Positions 17,697 through 26,161 are shown, counted from the first letter of the stretch. The stretch: DNA of 64,000 nt from an uncultured Thermoanaerobaculia bacterium (GCA_951812325.1 OX638294.1:1528859-1592858); one strand, 5' to 3'. Numbers and translations are program-made. The notes: generated from the sequence alone by a model not told the origin.

Positions 17697-17842
17697 GACC
17701 ATTCCAAAGTCCAGCGCTTCACGCTGGGCGTGGGCGGGAGGCCTTCATTCCCGAGGGGCGAGAGCCGTGCCGGCGCCGAGTAGCCGATTCCGGAGTCGTT
17801 TCCTCGCATCGGTCACCGAAGTTCCCGACTTTGAAGCGGCCC
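17697..17842 (+). repeat. R1 dispersed repeat, copy D
   Basis: A full-length copy with the clearest left end, AGGACCATTCCAAAGTCC, and right end CCCGACTTTGAAGCGGCC. It ends 65 bp before the fabH start and has the same orientation relative to its gene as copies A and C. Confidence 0.8.
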
Positions 17843-17907
17843 TGTCCGAGGTTGCCCACCCCGTCGGTGCTCCCGGTGGTACGGTGGCAGACGAATAGCC
17901 ACTCCCT

Positions 17908-18921
17908 ATGCCTCCAGGAGACTCTTTGAGCGACAACACCGTGGGAATCAGCGGCTTCGGCGGATATGTGCCGGAGCGAGTGATGACGAACGAGGACTGG
18001 ACCAGGTACGTCGACACCTCCGACGAGTGGATCGTCGAACGAACCGGGATCCACCGGCGTCGCTTCGCGGCGGAAGACGAGTCCACGGCCGACCTGGCGA
18101 CGGCCGCGGCCAACTCCGCCCTTGAGAGCCGCGGCCTGGACGCGGAAGAGATCGACGAGATCATCGTCGCCACGGACACGCCGGAGGTCTACACGCCGGA
18201 CACCGCGTCCTTCGTACAGGAGCGGATTGGCGCCCGGGAGATCCCCTCCTACGACCTGGGCGGCAGCGGCTGCGCCGGCTTCGTCCAGGCACTGGACGTC
18301 GCCCAATCGCGAGTCCTCACCGGCACGCGTCGAGTGCTGGTGATCGGAGTCGAGCTCATTTCGCGTCTGGTGAGCTGGAAGATCCGCGAGACCTGCGTGC
18401 TGTTCGGCGACGCCGCGGCCGGCGTGATCATCGAGCGCGGACCGCAGATGGCCGAGATTCTCGGCGCGAAGACCGGCACCGACGGCAGCCAGTGGAACAT
18501 TCTGACCCTGGAGATCGGCGGCACCCGCAAGCCGTTCAGCCTCGAGTACGCGCAGAAGGAAGAGCATCTGAAGCTGATCATGGAAGGCCGGGCGGTGTTC
18601 CGTCACGCCGTCCACCGCATGTCGAAGGTCGGCCTCGACGTGCTGGAATCCGTAGGCGCCAAGCTCGAAGACGTGGCAATGATCGTGCCCCACCAGGCGA
18701 ACCTGCGCATTGTCGAGGCAGTCGCGAAGAACCTGTCCGTGCCCATGGAGAAGGTCTACACGAACCTCCAGGAGTACGGCAACACCGGCTCCGCATCTGT
18801 ACCGCTTGCCCTGTGGGAGGCCCATCGCAAGGGCCGCATCTCCCCGGGCGACCTGGTCCTTTTGACCTCCTTCGGCGCCGGCTTCCACTGGGGCGCCATG
18901 CTGCTGCGCTTCAACGGCTGA
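17908..18921 (+). CDS. fabH: beta-ketoacyl-ACP synthase III (FabH-like)
   Basis: A 337-residue thiolase-fold condensing enzyme that starts fatty-acid synthesis by joining acetyl-CoA (or another acyl-CoA) to malonyl-ACP. The catalytic triad is complete: Cys122 in GSGCAGF, His262 in VPHQANLR and Asn292 in EYGNTGSAS. DTSDEWIVERTGIHRRR is the usual FabH N-terminal motif. The ATG at 17908 gives MPPGDS; a TTG at 17926 is better placed after CCAGGAG (5 nt spacing) and may be the real start. It stands alone rather than in a fatty-acid gene cluster, so a special starter-unit role is possible. Confidence 0.88.
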   Translation: MPPGDSLSDNTVGISGFGGYVPERVMTNEDWTRYVDTSDEWIVERTGIHRRRFAAEDESTADLATAAANSALESRGLDAEEIDEIIVATDTPEVYTPDTASFVQERIGAREIPSYDLGGSGCAGFVQALDVAQSRVLTGTRRVLVIGVELISRLVSWKIRETCVLFGDAAAGVIIERGPQMAEILGAKTGTDGSQWNILTLEIGGTRKPFSLEYAQKEEHLKLIMEGRAVFRHAVHRMSKVGLDVLESVGAKLEDVAMIVPHQANLRIVEAVAKNLSVPMEKVYTNLQEYGNTGSASVPLALWEAHRKGRISPGDLVLLTSFGAGFHWGAMLLRFNG

Positions 18922-19140
18922 GGGGAGCGGCCGGCGAATCCCGGCTGGAGCGGCCGGCAACTTCCTGCAGATCGTGGACGGGCGGGAGCGGCCGCCGCCG
19001 TCGTCTCAGGGGCCGCGGCGCGACCGGCCCGACGATCGACGACTCGCGGTCGAGAAGCTCGAACACGCGCTCGCTCGAGCCGCGAAGCCGCCTGTAGCCG
19101 GCGAACGGACCCAGACAACAGGTCCATCAGACGGCACCTG

Positions 19141-19169
19141 TTGACAGCATCTGATCAACGGACTAGTCT
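19141..19169 (+). promoter_or_regulatory. sigma-70-type promoter giving a near-leaderless mRNA
   Basis: TTGACA at 19141-19146 is a perfect -35 box. After a 17-bp spacer comes TAGTCT at 19164-19169. Transcription would start about 7 nt later, at or next to the ATG at 19178. Just upstream, ACAGGT (19119 on) and ACCTGT form an inverted repeat that could be an operator for the antitoxin. Confidence 0.55.
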
Positions 19170-19177
19170 ACTGGACC

Positions 19178-19474
19178 ATGAGAGAGGAACGTACGCCTCG
19201 CACGCGCCCGGTCAGGTTCTCCGAGGATGTCGTGCCTCTCGGCGACGTCAAGGTGAACCCGGGCGTCATCGTGCGCAGGACCAGCGAGTCCGGTCGACCT
19301 GTACTCCTGACCTCGCGCGGCCGGGGGGTCGCCGTTGTTCAGTCCCTGGCCCAGTACGAGGAAGCGCAGGACGAGCGGTCCTTCCTGCGCGCGGTGGTCG
19401 AAGGGCTGGCCAACGCGGAGGAAGGTCGAGAACTCACCCTGTCCGAAGTCAAGGCGCACTTCCGGCAGGAGTGA
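19178..19474 (+). CDS. Phd/YefM-type antitoxin
   Basis: A 98-residue protein with the features of Phd/YefM antitoxins: a DNA-binding N-terminal half with VPLGDVKVNPGVIVRRTSESGRPVLLTSRGRGVAVVQ, ending in SLAQYEEAQD, then an acidic toxin-binding tail. It is expected to neutralise the product of the next gene and repress the operon. The toxin gene begins 15 bp after its stop. Its promoter lies directly upstream and leaves almost no leader. Confidence 0.85.
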   Translation: MREERTPRTRPVRFSEDVVPLGDVKVNPGVIVRRTSESGRPVLLTSRGRGVAVVQSLAQYEEAQDERSFLRAVVEGLANAEEGRELTLSEVKAHFRQE

Positions 19475-19489
19475 GCGCGCCGCTACGCC

Positions 19490-19801
19490 GTGAACGAGAG
19501 CCGGGTCGCGGTCGTCCTGACCGAGCTGGCGCTCTGCGACCTGGAGGAGTTGGCGGCCTGGTACACGGAGCGGCGCCGGCCCGAGACCGGCGCGCGGACC
19601 GTCGCCGACATCCTGAGTCGGCTCGAGGCGCTGGCCGACCTGCCGGACCTTGGACGAGTGGTTCCCGAGTTCGGCCATCCGCTTCTGCGGGAACTCGTTC
19701 GCCCGCCGTTCAGGGTCGTCTACAGGCGTGAACGCGGGGCCGTGCGGATCCTGAGAGTGTGGCGGAGCGAAAGGGTGCTCAGACTCCCGGCAGACGGGTA
19801 G
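19490..19801 (+). CDS. RelE/ParE-superfamily toxin
   Basis: A 103-residue protein with a GTG start at 19490. It shows the ParE/RelE layout: an N-terminal strand (VAVVLTELALCDLEELAAWYTER), a helical pair (TVADILSRLEALADLPDLGRVVPEF) and the terminal strands LLRELVRPPFRVVYRRERGAVRILRVWRSERVL. The Arg-rich last strands are typical of the ribosome- or gyrase-targeting fold. Pairing with a Phd-type antitoxin in the same operon supports a type II toxin-antitoxin module. Confidence 0.85.
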   Translation: MNESRVAVVLTELALCDLEELAAWYTERRRPETGARTVADILSRLEALADLPDLGRVVPEFGHPLLRELVRPPFRVVYRRERGAVRILRVWRSERVLRLPADG

Positions 19802-19910
19802 GTCGCCCGACGCCTCCTTGACCTGGATCACCATCACATCCCCCAAGACCTGCCAGCCCGACCGTCCTCGTAGAGGAGAAACCGATGAGACGACGTCCCC
19901 ATTCGCCCTG

Positions 19911-20275
19911 ACCTCGGCTACGACGCCGCCTTCGACTACCACGGCGACTTGAACCGGAATCTCGCCGACACCTGCCCGGACGGCATCGACGTCTACTTCG
20001 AGAACGTCGGCGGCCCCACGCTCGAGGCCGTACTCCCCCACATGAACATGTTCGGCCGCATTCCGGTCTGCGGAATGATGGTGGCTCACTCCGACCTCGA
20101 CAGGGCGACGGACGGCGCCACCCGTTTCTTGGGGAAGACGAGGCCGGCTGTCTCGAAACCGCTGAAGCCAGCGACCCTGGCGAGCATCGACCGAGCGTTG
20201 GAGACTGTCCGTCGGGCACTCGACACCGCCCTCCAGTACGACTGCGACAGGGAGAACGACCCTGTGCTCGAACCC
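19911..20275 (+). pseudogene. collapsed copy of the oxidoreductase-HEPN fusion gene
   Basis: Positions 19911-20079 match 28262-28430 (oxidoreductase) and 20079-20275 match 29120-29316 (HEPN part) at roughly 90-95% identity. They are joined at the shared bases ATGATG/AGATGG. The join removes about 690 bp from the middle of the fusion. A start-like MRRRPHSP frame with a good ribosome site (GAGGAGAAACCG) lies at 19884 but stops at once. No functional protein is expected. Confidence 0.8.
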
Positions 20276-20295
20276 CCGGCAGCCGGATGCGACAG

Positions 20296-20378
20296 GAGGC
20301 GCCCTTTGGTGGTCAGGATGTGGGCATCGTGGGAGAGGCGGTCGAGGAGGGCGGTGGTGAGATCAAGCCAGCTACGCG
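20296..20378 (-). pseudogene. istB (IS21) fragment
   Basis: Read on the minus strand, this gives DLTTALLDRLSHDAHILTTKGRLLS, the C-terminal signature of IstB, the IS21 helper ATPase. It is a shorter version of the fragment at 29757-29885 and is joined to the same HNH gene end. Confidence 0.7.
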
Positions 20379-20385
20379 GCCGCGC

Positions 20386-20580
20386 GTTGTGCCCCGCTCC
20401 CGGGCCACGAGTTCTTCCAGGTGCGGCGGCGGCTTCCACAGGCACTCCATCGCGTAGCGGAGGTCAAGCGGCTCGCCGTCCCAGGACGGCATCGACTCCT
20501 CGCCGGTGATCAGGATGCCGGCGTTCTCCAGGCGCTCGACCAGCTCCCGGGCGGCGTGAAGGCCTATCGGCGGAGGCGCC
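20386..20580 (-). pseudogene. HNH endonuclease gene, C-terminal fragment
   Basis: The minus strand encodes GLHAARELVERLENAGILITGEES and the end RYAMECLWKPPPHLEEL. This is the C-terminal tail shared with the HNH genes at 23341-24255 and 29893-31575. The HNH core itself is absent. Confidence 0.75.
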
Positions 20581-20827
20581 GGCGGCGGGGACGTTGCCCG
20601 CCGGGCCGCCGGACGGTCCTGGCGGACAGCACTCCGGGCAGTGCGGCCGTCAGAGTCTCTTTCGGTCCTGAAGTGATCGTGAACGGCGATCGTTCGAGAG
20701 TTGAGCCTGGAGAGTGCGGACGACGTGTCGGCGCTTCCCTGCAGGTCGACGGCGTAGCGGCCGGAGCTCGCGCAGGCGGTGCGCGGTAGGATGACGGCCA
20801 AGCTCGCCGAACGGCGAGGGTGACACA

Positions 20828-22444
20828 ATGGCCGAGCGCTTCTTCAACACGTCCGGGCCGGTGGTTCCGGCCAAGCACTACAGCATTCCTCCGCTGGAGC
20901 GGTTCGATCTTGACGAGGTCCTGCGCCTCATCCGGGACGAGCGCTACTTCGTGCTGCACGCGCCGCGGCAGACGGGGAAGACCTCGGCGCTGCTGGCCTT
21001 GCGCGATCTGCTGAACGCGGGCGACGAATACCGCTGCGTGTACGCGAACGTCGAGACGGGGCAGACGGCGCGGGGCGACGTGGCGCGCGGCATGACGGCG
21101 ATTCTGACCGAACTGCGGATTCGCGCGCGCACCACCTTCTCCGATGGCGGCGCCCTGGAGGAGCTGGCGCGCGGCGCGCTGGAGGACGTCGGCGCGGACG
21201 GGGCGTTGCGCGAGGTGTTCGTCCGCTGGTCGGCGGCGGATTCCAGGCCGCTTGTTCTTCTGATCGACGAGATCGACGCGCTGGTGGGGGACACGCTGAT
21301 CTCCGTGCTGCGCCAGCTTCGCGCCGGGTACGACCAGCGTCCGGCTGCCTTTCCGCAGTGCGTGATCCTGTGCGGGGTCCGGGACGTGCGGGATTACCGC
21401 ATCCACTCGGAGTCGGGTGGCGAGATCATTGCCGGCGGCAGTGCCTTCAACATCAAGGCGGAGTCCCTGCGGCTGGGCGACCTGGACGAGGCGGACGTGC
21501 GCGCGCTGCTCGGCCAGCACAGGAGCGAGACGGGGCAGAAGTTCACGGAGGGCGCGCTTGCCGCGGTGTGGAACCTGACCCTGGGCCAGCCTTGGCTGGT
21601 GAACGCTCTGGCCTACCAGGCCTGCTTCAGGAACAAGGCCGCCCGGGACCGTTCGCGGACGATCGACGAGGAAGCGATCATGGATGCCAGGGAGGAGCTG
21701 ATCCTGGGCCGGCAGACGCACCTGCACCAATTGGCGGACAAGCTGCGCGAGGAGCGGGTGCGGCGGGTGGTGGAGCCGGTCCTGAGCGGCGGCAGCGGCA
21801 GCGGCAGCGCGGCCGGCCCGGACGATGTGGAGTACGTGCGCGACCTGGGTCTGCTGGCCCGGCGCGGCCCGCGCCGGATCGCGAACCCGATCTACCGGGA
21901 GGTGATCCCGCGCGAGCTGATGTATGCCCGCGAGGACTCGATCCTTCAGGAGACCGAGTGGTACGTGAAGCAGGATGGCCATCTCGACGTGGAGGGTCTG
22001 CTGGCGGCCTTCCAGCGGTTCTTCCGGGAGCATTCGGAGCATTGGCTCGAGCGTTTCCAGTACAAGGAGGCGGGTCCCCAGTTGCTGCTGCAGGCGTTCC
22101 TTCAGCGGATCGTGAACGGCGGCGGCCGGATCGAGCGTGAGTACGCCCTGGGCAGCCGGCGGACCGACCTGCTCATCGTGTGGCCGCCCGGCCGTTTCGC
22201 CGGTGCGGCCGAGCCGGGCGTGCCGGCGTGCCGCTACGTGGTGGAGTGCAAGCTTCTGCGCGGCAGCCTGGAGGCGACGGTCCGCGAGGGCCTGGAGCAG
22301 ACCCTGGACTACATGGACCGCTGCGGCGGCGAGTCGGGGCATCTGGTCGTGTTCAGCCGGGACGAGTCGAAGCCGTGGGAGGAGAGGATCTTCCGGCGCG
22401 AGGAGTCGCTCGGCGGCCGGTCGGTGACGGTGTGGGGCGCCTGA
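20828..22444 (+). CDS. AAA ATPase with C-terminal PD-(D/E)XK-like domain
   Basis: A 538-residue protein. Walker A (APRQTGKT, residues 45-52) and Walker B (PLVLLIDEID, 141-150) define an AAA domain, followed by a winged-helix-like region to about 350. A GGSGSGSAAG linker lies near residue 320. The C-terminal part has RRTDLLIVWPP then RYVVECKLLRGS, which fits the D...ExK core of PD-(D/E)XK nucleases. Related 'AAA-ATPase-like' proteins are widespread and poorly characterised, some in defence islands. GAGGG precedes the ATG at 20828. It stops 15 bp from a truncated istA and lies between IS21/HNH fragments. It appears intact. Confidence 0.7.
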   Translation: MAERFFNTSGPVVPAKHYSIPPLERFDLDEVLRLIRDERYFVLHAPRQTGKTSALLALRDLLNAGDEYRCVYANVETGQTARGDVARGMTAILTELRIRARTTFSDGGALEELARGALEDVGADGALREVFVRWSAADSRPLVLLIDEIDALVGDTLISVLRQLRAGYDQRPAAFPQCVILCGVRDVRDYRIHSESGGEIIAGGSAFNIKAESLRLGDLDEADVRALLGQHRSETGQKFTEGALAAVWNLTLGQPWLVNALAYQACFRNKAARDRSRTIDEEAIMDAREELILGRQTHLHQLADKLREERVRRVVEPVLSGGSGSGSAAGPDDVEYVRDLGLLARRGPRRIANPIYREVIPRELMYAREDSILQETEWYVKQDGHLDVEGLLAAFQRFFREHSEHWLERFQYKEAGPQLLLQAFLQRIVNGGGRIEREYALGSRRTDLLIVWPPGRFAGAAEPGVPACRYVVECKLLRGSLEATVREGLEQTLDYMDRCGGESGHLVVFSRDESKPWEERIFRREESLGGRSVTVWGA

Positions 22445-22459
22445 AGCGCCGCCGGCACG

Positions 22460-22830
22460 ATGCACCAGCGGGCTGAACGTCTCCTGCCGCTGGCGCTTCC
22501 ACTCCCGTACGTAGCTGCGCACCGTCGTGAACCCGACCTCGTAGCCTTCCTCGAGCAACTGGCGATTCAGACGAGTGGCCGTCAGCCGCTGCTTCGCCGT
22601 CGTCCGGCGAGACCACCTGCCCAGCAGCTCCTCCAGAACACCGTGCTCACGGGCCACCGAGCGCTGGCTACGACCCTCCACCAGCGCCTGGCGCCGAACA
22701 ACAGGTACCTGATCCATTCTCGGCAAGTCCTTCCTCCGATCGCATTGGTCTCCTGTCAAGACCAAGCTACCGGTGGCAGCGCCGAGGGTGGCTCACCTTC
22801 GGTCCGCTGGGTGGCTCAGTTTCCGAGCGA
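22460..22830 (-). mobile_element. IS21-family remnant: istA N-terminus and element end
   Basis: The minus strand from 22717 to 22460 encodes MDQVPVVRRQALVEGRSQRS and, further on, RLNRQLLEEGYEVGFTTVRSYV and REWKRQRQETFSPLVH, the N-terminal part of IstA transposase. The frame then leaves the homology at the AAA gene end, so roughly 400 residues are missing. Upstream, GGGTGGCTCA occurs at 22786-22795 and 22809-22818; repeated motifs of this kind are typical of IS21 ends. A Shine-Dalgarno (GGAGGAAGG) precedes the istA ATG. The element is dead. Confidence 0.7.
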
Positions 22831-23219
22831 TGCCTCCACCCCAACTGCTTTCGCAGCGCCGGGTCGAAAGCCTGCAGGAACGGTTCGTAGAAGTACGGCG
22901 CCACCTCACCTTCGTTGAATACATAGCCCAAAGCGGACACGGACAAAGGCCTTCATGCAGACGGACTGATCACGGCGGCGCACGAAGAACTGAGCCGTCT
23001 GAGCCCCGGCAGCGCCGACTGCGGATAAGGCAAGCCTTTTCGGGCGCCGCGCACCCGGCTGCTTCGAGAGCGCACGAACGAGCTCCTGCAAAGGTCTTCT
23101 GAACTCATGGGCGCGGAACTGCCCACCGCCGGGGCGTACGCCGGGCGTCGCCCTCGAAACGAACCACGGCACGATCGTGTGCAGCCGGGCAACGAGCACC
23201 TTCGGCATTTTGAATTCTC
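22831..23219. other. 390-bp stretch without a recognised gene
   Basis: Short frames are open on both strands, for example one on the minus strand from 23229 and one containing NEGEVAPYFYEPFLQAFDPALR on the minus strand near 22820-22920. The latter has a coding look and may be a gene relic, but I cannot assign it. No RNA gene was seen. Confidence 0.4.
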
Positions 23220-23249
23220 TTGTGTTCATTCACGCATTGGTGATAGATT
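23220..23249 (+). promoter_or_regulatory. possible promoter of the HNH gene
   Basis: TTGTGT at 23220-23225 and TAGATT at 23244-23249 are separated by 18 bp in a locally AT-rich stretch, which is unusual in this genome. They lie about 90 bp before the ATG at 23341. Confidence 0.35.
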
Positions 23250-23340
23250 CGGTGCCTTCGTTCGAAAGCCCCGGAGGGGCCGGCGAGCGGCCTCCGAAGC
23301 AGCGTCTGAACCATCCCGACCAACAACGACTGACGACGAA

Positions 23341-24255
23341 ATGATTGACAATCAAACCGACATGAACCCCAAGGAGCGCCTGGGCGAGGTCGTTCACGTC
23401 AACGACCGTGAGTTGGAAGCGCCGGAACCCGCGGCCACGAAGAACCGGCCCCGCGTTCCCGCGGGAACGTCGGGGCAACCCGAAGTCCGCGCCAACGGAG
23501 CGGCGGAAGTGAACGGCCGCGTTCCCGCGGGAACGTCGCGGCAACCCGAAGTCCAGGCCAACCGAGCGGCGGAAGTGAACGGCCACGTTCCCGCGGGAAC
23601 GTCGGGGGACCCGGCGCGACACTCTGTCGCAGCCGAACCTGCCGACTGCGAGCAGTGCGCCGGCGCCTGGGTGGGCAAGTCGCATGTCCGCGTTTCCGCT
23701 GAAACGGCTCGGCGCATCGCCTGCGACGCAGGGAAGGTCGTCATGCGGCACCGTTCCGGGCAGATCCTGAGCGTCGGCCGCAAGACGCGGACCATCCCGC
23801 CGCCCATCCGGCGCGCTCTGGAGTTCCGAGACCGGGGCTGCCGCTTCCCCGGCTGCATTTCGCAGCACTGCGACGCCCACCACATCGAGCATTGGGCCGA
23901 CGGCGGCGAAACCAAGCTCTCGAACCTCGTGCTGCTCTGCCGCCGACACCATCGCCTGCTCCACGAAGGCGGCTTCAGCCTGCGCATGGACGACCAAGGC
24001 GCCGTGGGGTTCTACAACCCGCGCGGGCTACTGCTTGAACGGAGCCCGGCGCCGCCGGTCGTCGGCGACGACGCCGTCCGGGAGTTGATCGAACACCTGG
24101 AGGATGCGGGCATCCTGATCACCGGCGACGAATCGCTACCGACCTGGAACGGTGAACCGATGGACCTGCGCTACGTCATGGAATGCCTGTGGAGACCGCC
24201 TCCGCACCTCGAAGCCATCGTGGCCCGGGAGCGGGGTACCTCCACAGCCGCATAG
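23341..24255 (+). CDS. HNH endonuclease (DUF222/13E12-type, lacking most of the N-terminal domain)
   Basis: From the ATG at 23341 the protein has about 304 residues. It lacks the long DUF222 domain of full-length relatives. It starts with a linker of 22-residue repeats (each with VPAGTS), then a VSAETARRIACDAG segment and the HNH core: CRFPGCISQHCDAHHIEHW, then LSNLVLLCRRHHRLLHEGGF. The two CxxC-like Cys pairs and the His residues needed for metal and catalysis are present. An in-frame extension to 23107 exists but has no ribosome site. The family is common near mobile DNA. This copy may be a 5'-truncated but expressed form. Confidence 0.7.
   Translation: MIDNQTDMNPKERLGEVVHVNDRELEAPEPAATKNRPRVPAGTSGQPEVRANGAAEVNGRVPAGTSRQPEVQANRAAEVNGHVPAGTSGDPARHSVAAEPADCEQCAGAWVGKSHVRVSAETARRIACDAGKVVMRHRSGQILSVGRKTRTIPPPIRRALEFRDRGCRFPGCISQHCDAHHIEHWADGGETKLSNLVLLCRRHHRLLHEGGFSLRMDDQGAVGFYNPRGLLLERSPAPPVVGDDAVRELIEHLEDAGILITGDESLPTWNGEPMDLRYVMECLWRPPPHLEAIVARERGTSTAA
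23454..23601. repeat. 66-bp tandem repeat carrying a perfect 16-bp palindrome
   Basis: CGTTCCCGCGGGAACG occurs at 23454-23469, 23520-23535 and 23586-23601, exactly 66 bp apart, within the coding sequence of the HNH gene. Each palindrome encodes the VPAGT part of a 22-residue repeat. The intervening bases are also similar between units. Confidence 0.9.
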
Positions 24256-24745
24256 GGTCGACAGCAACCAGCGTAGCGAGCTCTGGCTGAGGTATTGCCG
24301 AAAGTTGTGGATCGGCGATTCGATCAGGGGCTCTTCCGGGTTGATGGTGGAGATGCCGCAGTCTCGCGCGATGCGAGACACAGACTTGTACGGAGACCTG
24401 CTCAAGCTGCCGCCTGAGCCGCAAGGACGCCGGCTTTCACCGGCAATCAGACCTCCGACTCAGCCCCAACGACCGTCCGGGCTGCTTTGAAGCCGGTCAA
24501 CCCCACGCACTCCCCGTCCCGTTCCGCCTCCTCCCGGAAACACGTCACCACCGGACGCCCTTACACGATTCTGAGAGCCTCCCTACGGTCGGTTCCGGGT
24601 GTCGAGAGTCCTTGGGAGGCGACGCGCGTTGAGCTTCGGCTTGAGCCAAATTTCGTTTCCGAAGATACGCCCTGGCCTGGGATACGTGGCCCTTGGTGAT
24701 GGAACCCCCGGCCCTTCGGCAGCCCGTGGCAAGTCGCGCTGCCGA
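24256..24745. other. 490-bp stretch without a recognised gene
   Basis: A minus-strand frame at 24136-24405 contains VSRIARDCGISTINPEEP, which looks protein-like but has no family I can name. The rest, up to the stop of the transporter gene at 24746, shows nothing. Confidence 0.4.
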
Positions 24746-26161
24746 TCACCCGAAGATCAGGCCCCAGATGGTGTACAGGGTGAAGGACACGTAGACGGTC
24801 GACGCGATCACCATCATGACGATGTTGAGCGCCCTTGGACGGGCGGACTTCGGCAGCCTGGTGAGGTTCACGTAGAGGGTCAGCGGCACGTAGATTGCCA
24901 TCGCGAAGCCGCCGAGCAGCGCTGCATTGAAGATGAAGCCGAGCGCCGAAACACCGGTGACTTCGAAGAACGCGGTGGATGCGGTGCCGGCGACCATGAA
25001 CATGATGGCGAAGATCAGGTACCACTGGCTCTGGGTGCGCTTCTTGCCGAACTTGAACATGGAGCCAAGCAGGTAGGACCAGGTGCGGGCGCCGCCGTCG
25101 ACGCCGCCGAGCTGGGAGCTGAACAGCGCCGCCATGCCGATCAGGAGGAAGATGTACCTTCCGGGCGTTCCGAGGCTCGACTCCAGGATGACCGACATGT
25201 CCCAGACGATCTGGCCCTCCTCGGGGACGATGCCGGCCGGACGCAGCACGGTCAGCGCTCCGAACATGAAGAGGAACATCGTGAACGTGTTGCCCAGCCA
25301 GAAGAAGATGACCTGGTCCTGAATCACGAAACGCATCCAGCGCCTGAACCGGCTCGCGTTCTCCGGCGTCTCCCGGTACCGGAAGCCGGTCTGGACCTCC
25401 GCCGTCTTGTTCGTGCGGAGCGGGTTCGCCAGCACCGGGATGCGTCCGCCCATGCCGATGTTCTTGTCCCGCAGGTAGAACGCGTACCAGAGGTTGCCGG
25501 CGCCGCCGATACCGGCAAAGACGACCGCGCCGAAGAACCGGGCGAAGGTGAACTCGTCGTCGAGTTCGATGTGCCCGAAGTTGACGAGACCCCGTCCCAT
25601 CTCCTTGACCGCGTCCCAGGTGCCGACCGAGAAGGCGACGTAGATCAGGCCGAGCGTGATGACGAGCACCATGATCCCGATCGCCCGCTCGACCGCCCTG
25701 TACATCTGTTTGGGCCCGAACAGGATAAGCGCGATGAAGCCGAACGTGACCGCGGTCCAGAACCACTCGGGGCCCGGCCCGTCGGGGCCGAAGATCAGCG
25801 CCTTGAGCGCCGCCCCCGACATCCTCGCCCAGCCCGGCAGGAACAGACCGACGAACCCCAGCGTGAGAAACGCGTAGATCACGGTCATCGACATGCGGGC
25901 GTACGACGTGTACGGGTGCTCGCCCGTGACCACCGCCCAGCGGCCGATCTCGATGTTGATCCAGAGCTGCAGGAAGACGCCCAGTGCCGCCGCCCACAAC
26001 ATGACCGTGCCGAACTTCGCCGTCACCCAGGGCCACACCGCGAGCTCGCCGGCGCCGACCGCGAGGCCGATCATGATCGCGCCCGGACCGGCGAGTTGCC
26101 AGAAGGACAGCTTGCGCTCTGGCAGATTCTCCTCGCGCAGCGGTGGGATGGGTACCGGCAT
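24746..26161 (-). CDS. Nramp/SLC11-related membrane transporter, second copy
   Basis: A 471-residue protein with about eleven or twelve hydrophobic helices, distantly similar to the gene at 1846-3237. TM1 reads GPGAIMIGLAVGAGELAVWPW, so the metal-binding DPGN of true Nramps is replaced by GAGE, as in the first copy. FFGAVVFAGIGGAGNLWYAFY occupies the TM6 region, without MPH. The ATG at 26161 was chosen because GGAGGAGG lies about 8 nt upstream; an ATG at 26179 lacks a ribosome site. It is divergent from the serine hydrolase gene with 199 bp between starts. Confidence 0.78.
   Translation of the reverse strand: MPVPIPPLREENLPERKLSFWQLAGPGAIMIGLAVGAGELAVWPWVTAKFGTVMLWAAALGVFLQLWINIEIGRWAVVTGEHPYTSYARMSMTVIYAFLTLGFVGLFLPGWARMSGAALKALIFGPDGPGPEWFWTAVTFGFIALILFGPKQMYRAVERAIGIMVLVITLGLIYVAFSVGTWDAVKEMGRGLVNFGHIELDDEFTFARFFGAVVFAGIGGAGNLWYAFYLRDKNIGMGGRIPVLANPLRTNKTAEVQTGFRYRETPENASRFRRWMRFVIQDQVIFFWLGNTFTMFLFMFGALTVLRPAGIVPEEGQIVWDMSVILESSLGTPGRYIFLLIGMAALFSSQLGGVDGGARTWSYLLGSMFKFGKKRTQSQWYLIFAIMFMVAGTASTAFFEVTGVSALGFIFNAALLGGFAMAIYVPLTLYVNLTRLPKSARPRALNIVMMVIASTVYVSFTLYTIWGLIFG

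Noticed and set aside
20564..22765. A 733-codon minus-strand frame opposite the AAA gene
   Set aside because: Only its first 86 codons from 22717 resemble IstA; the rest is antisense to the AAA gene.
23454..23601. Regular 66-bp units with palindromes that might look like a CRISPR array
   Set aside because: They are in-frame coding repeats; the bases between palindromes are similar rather than unique.
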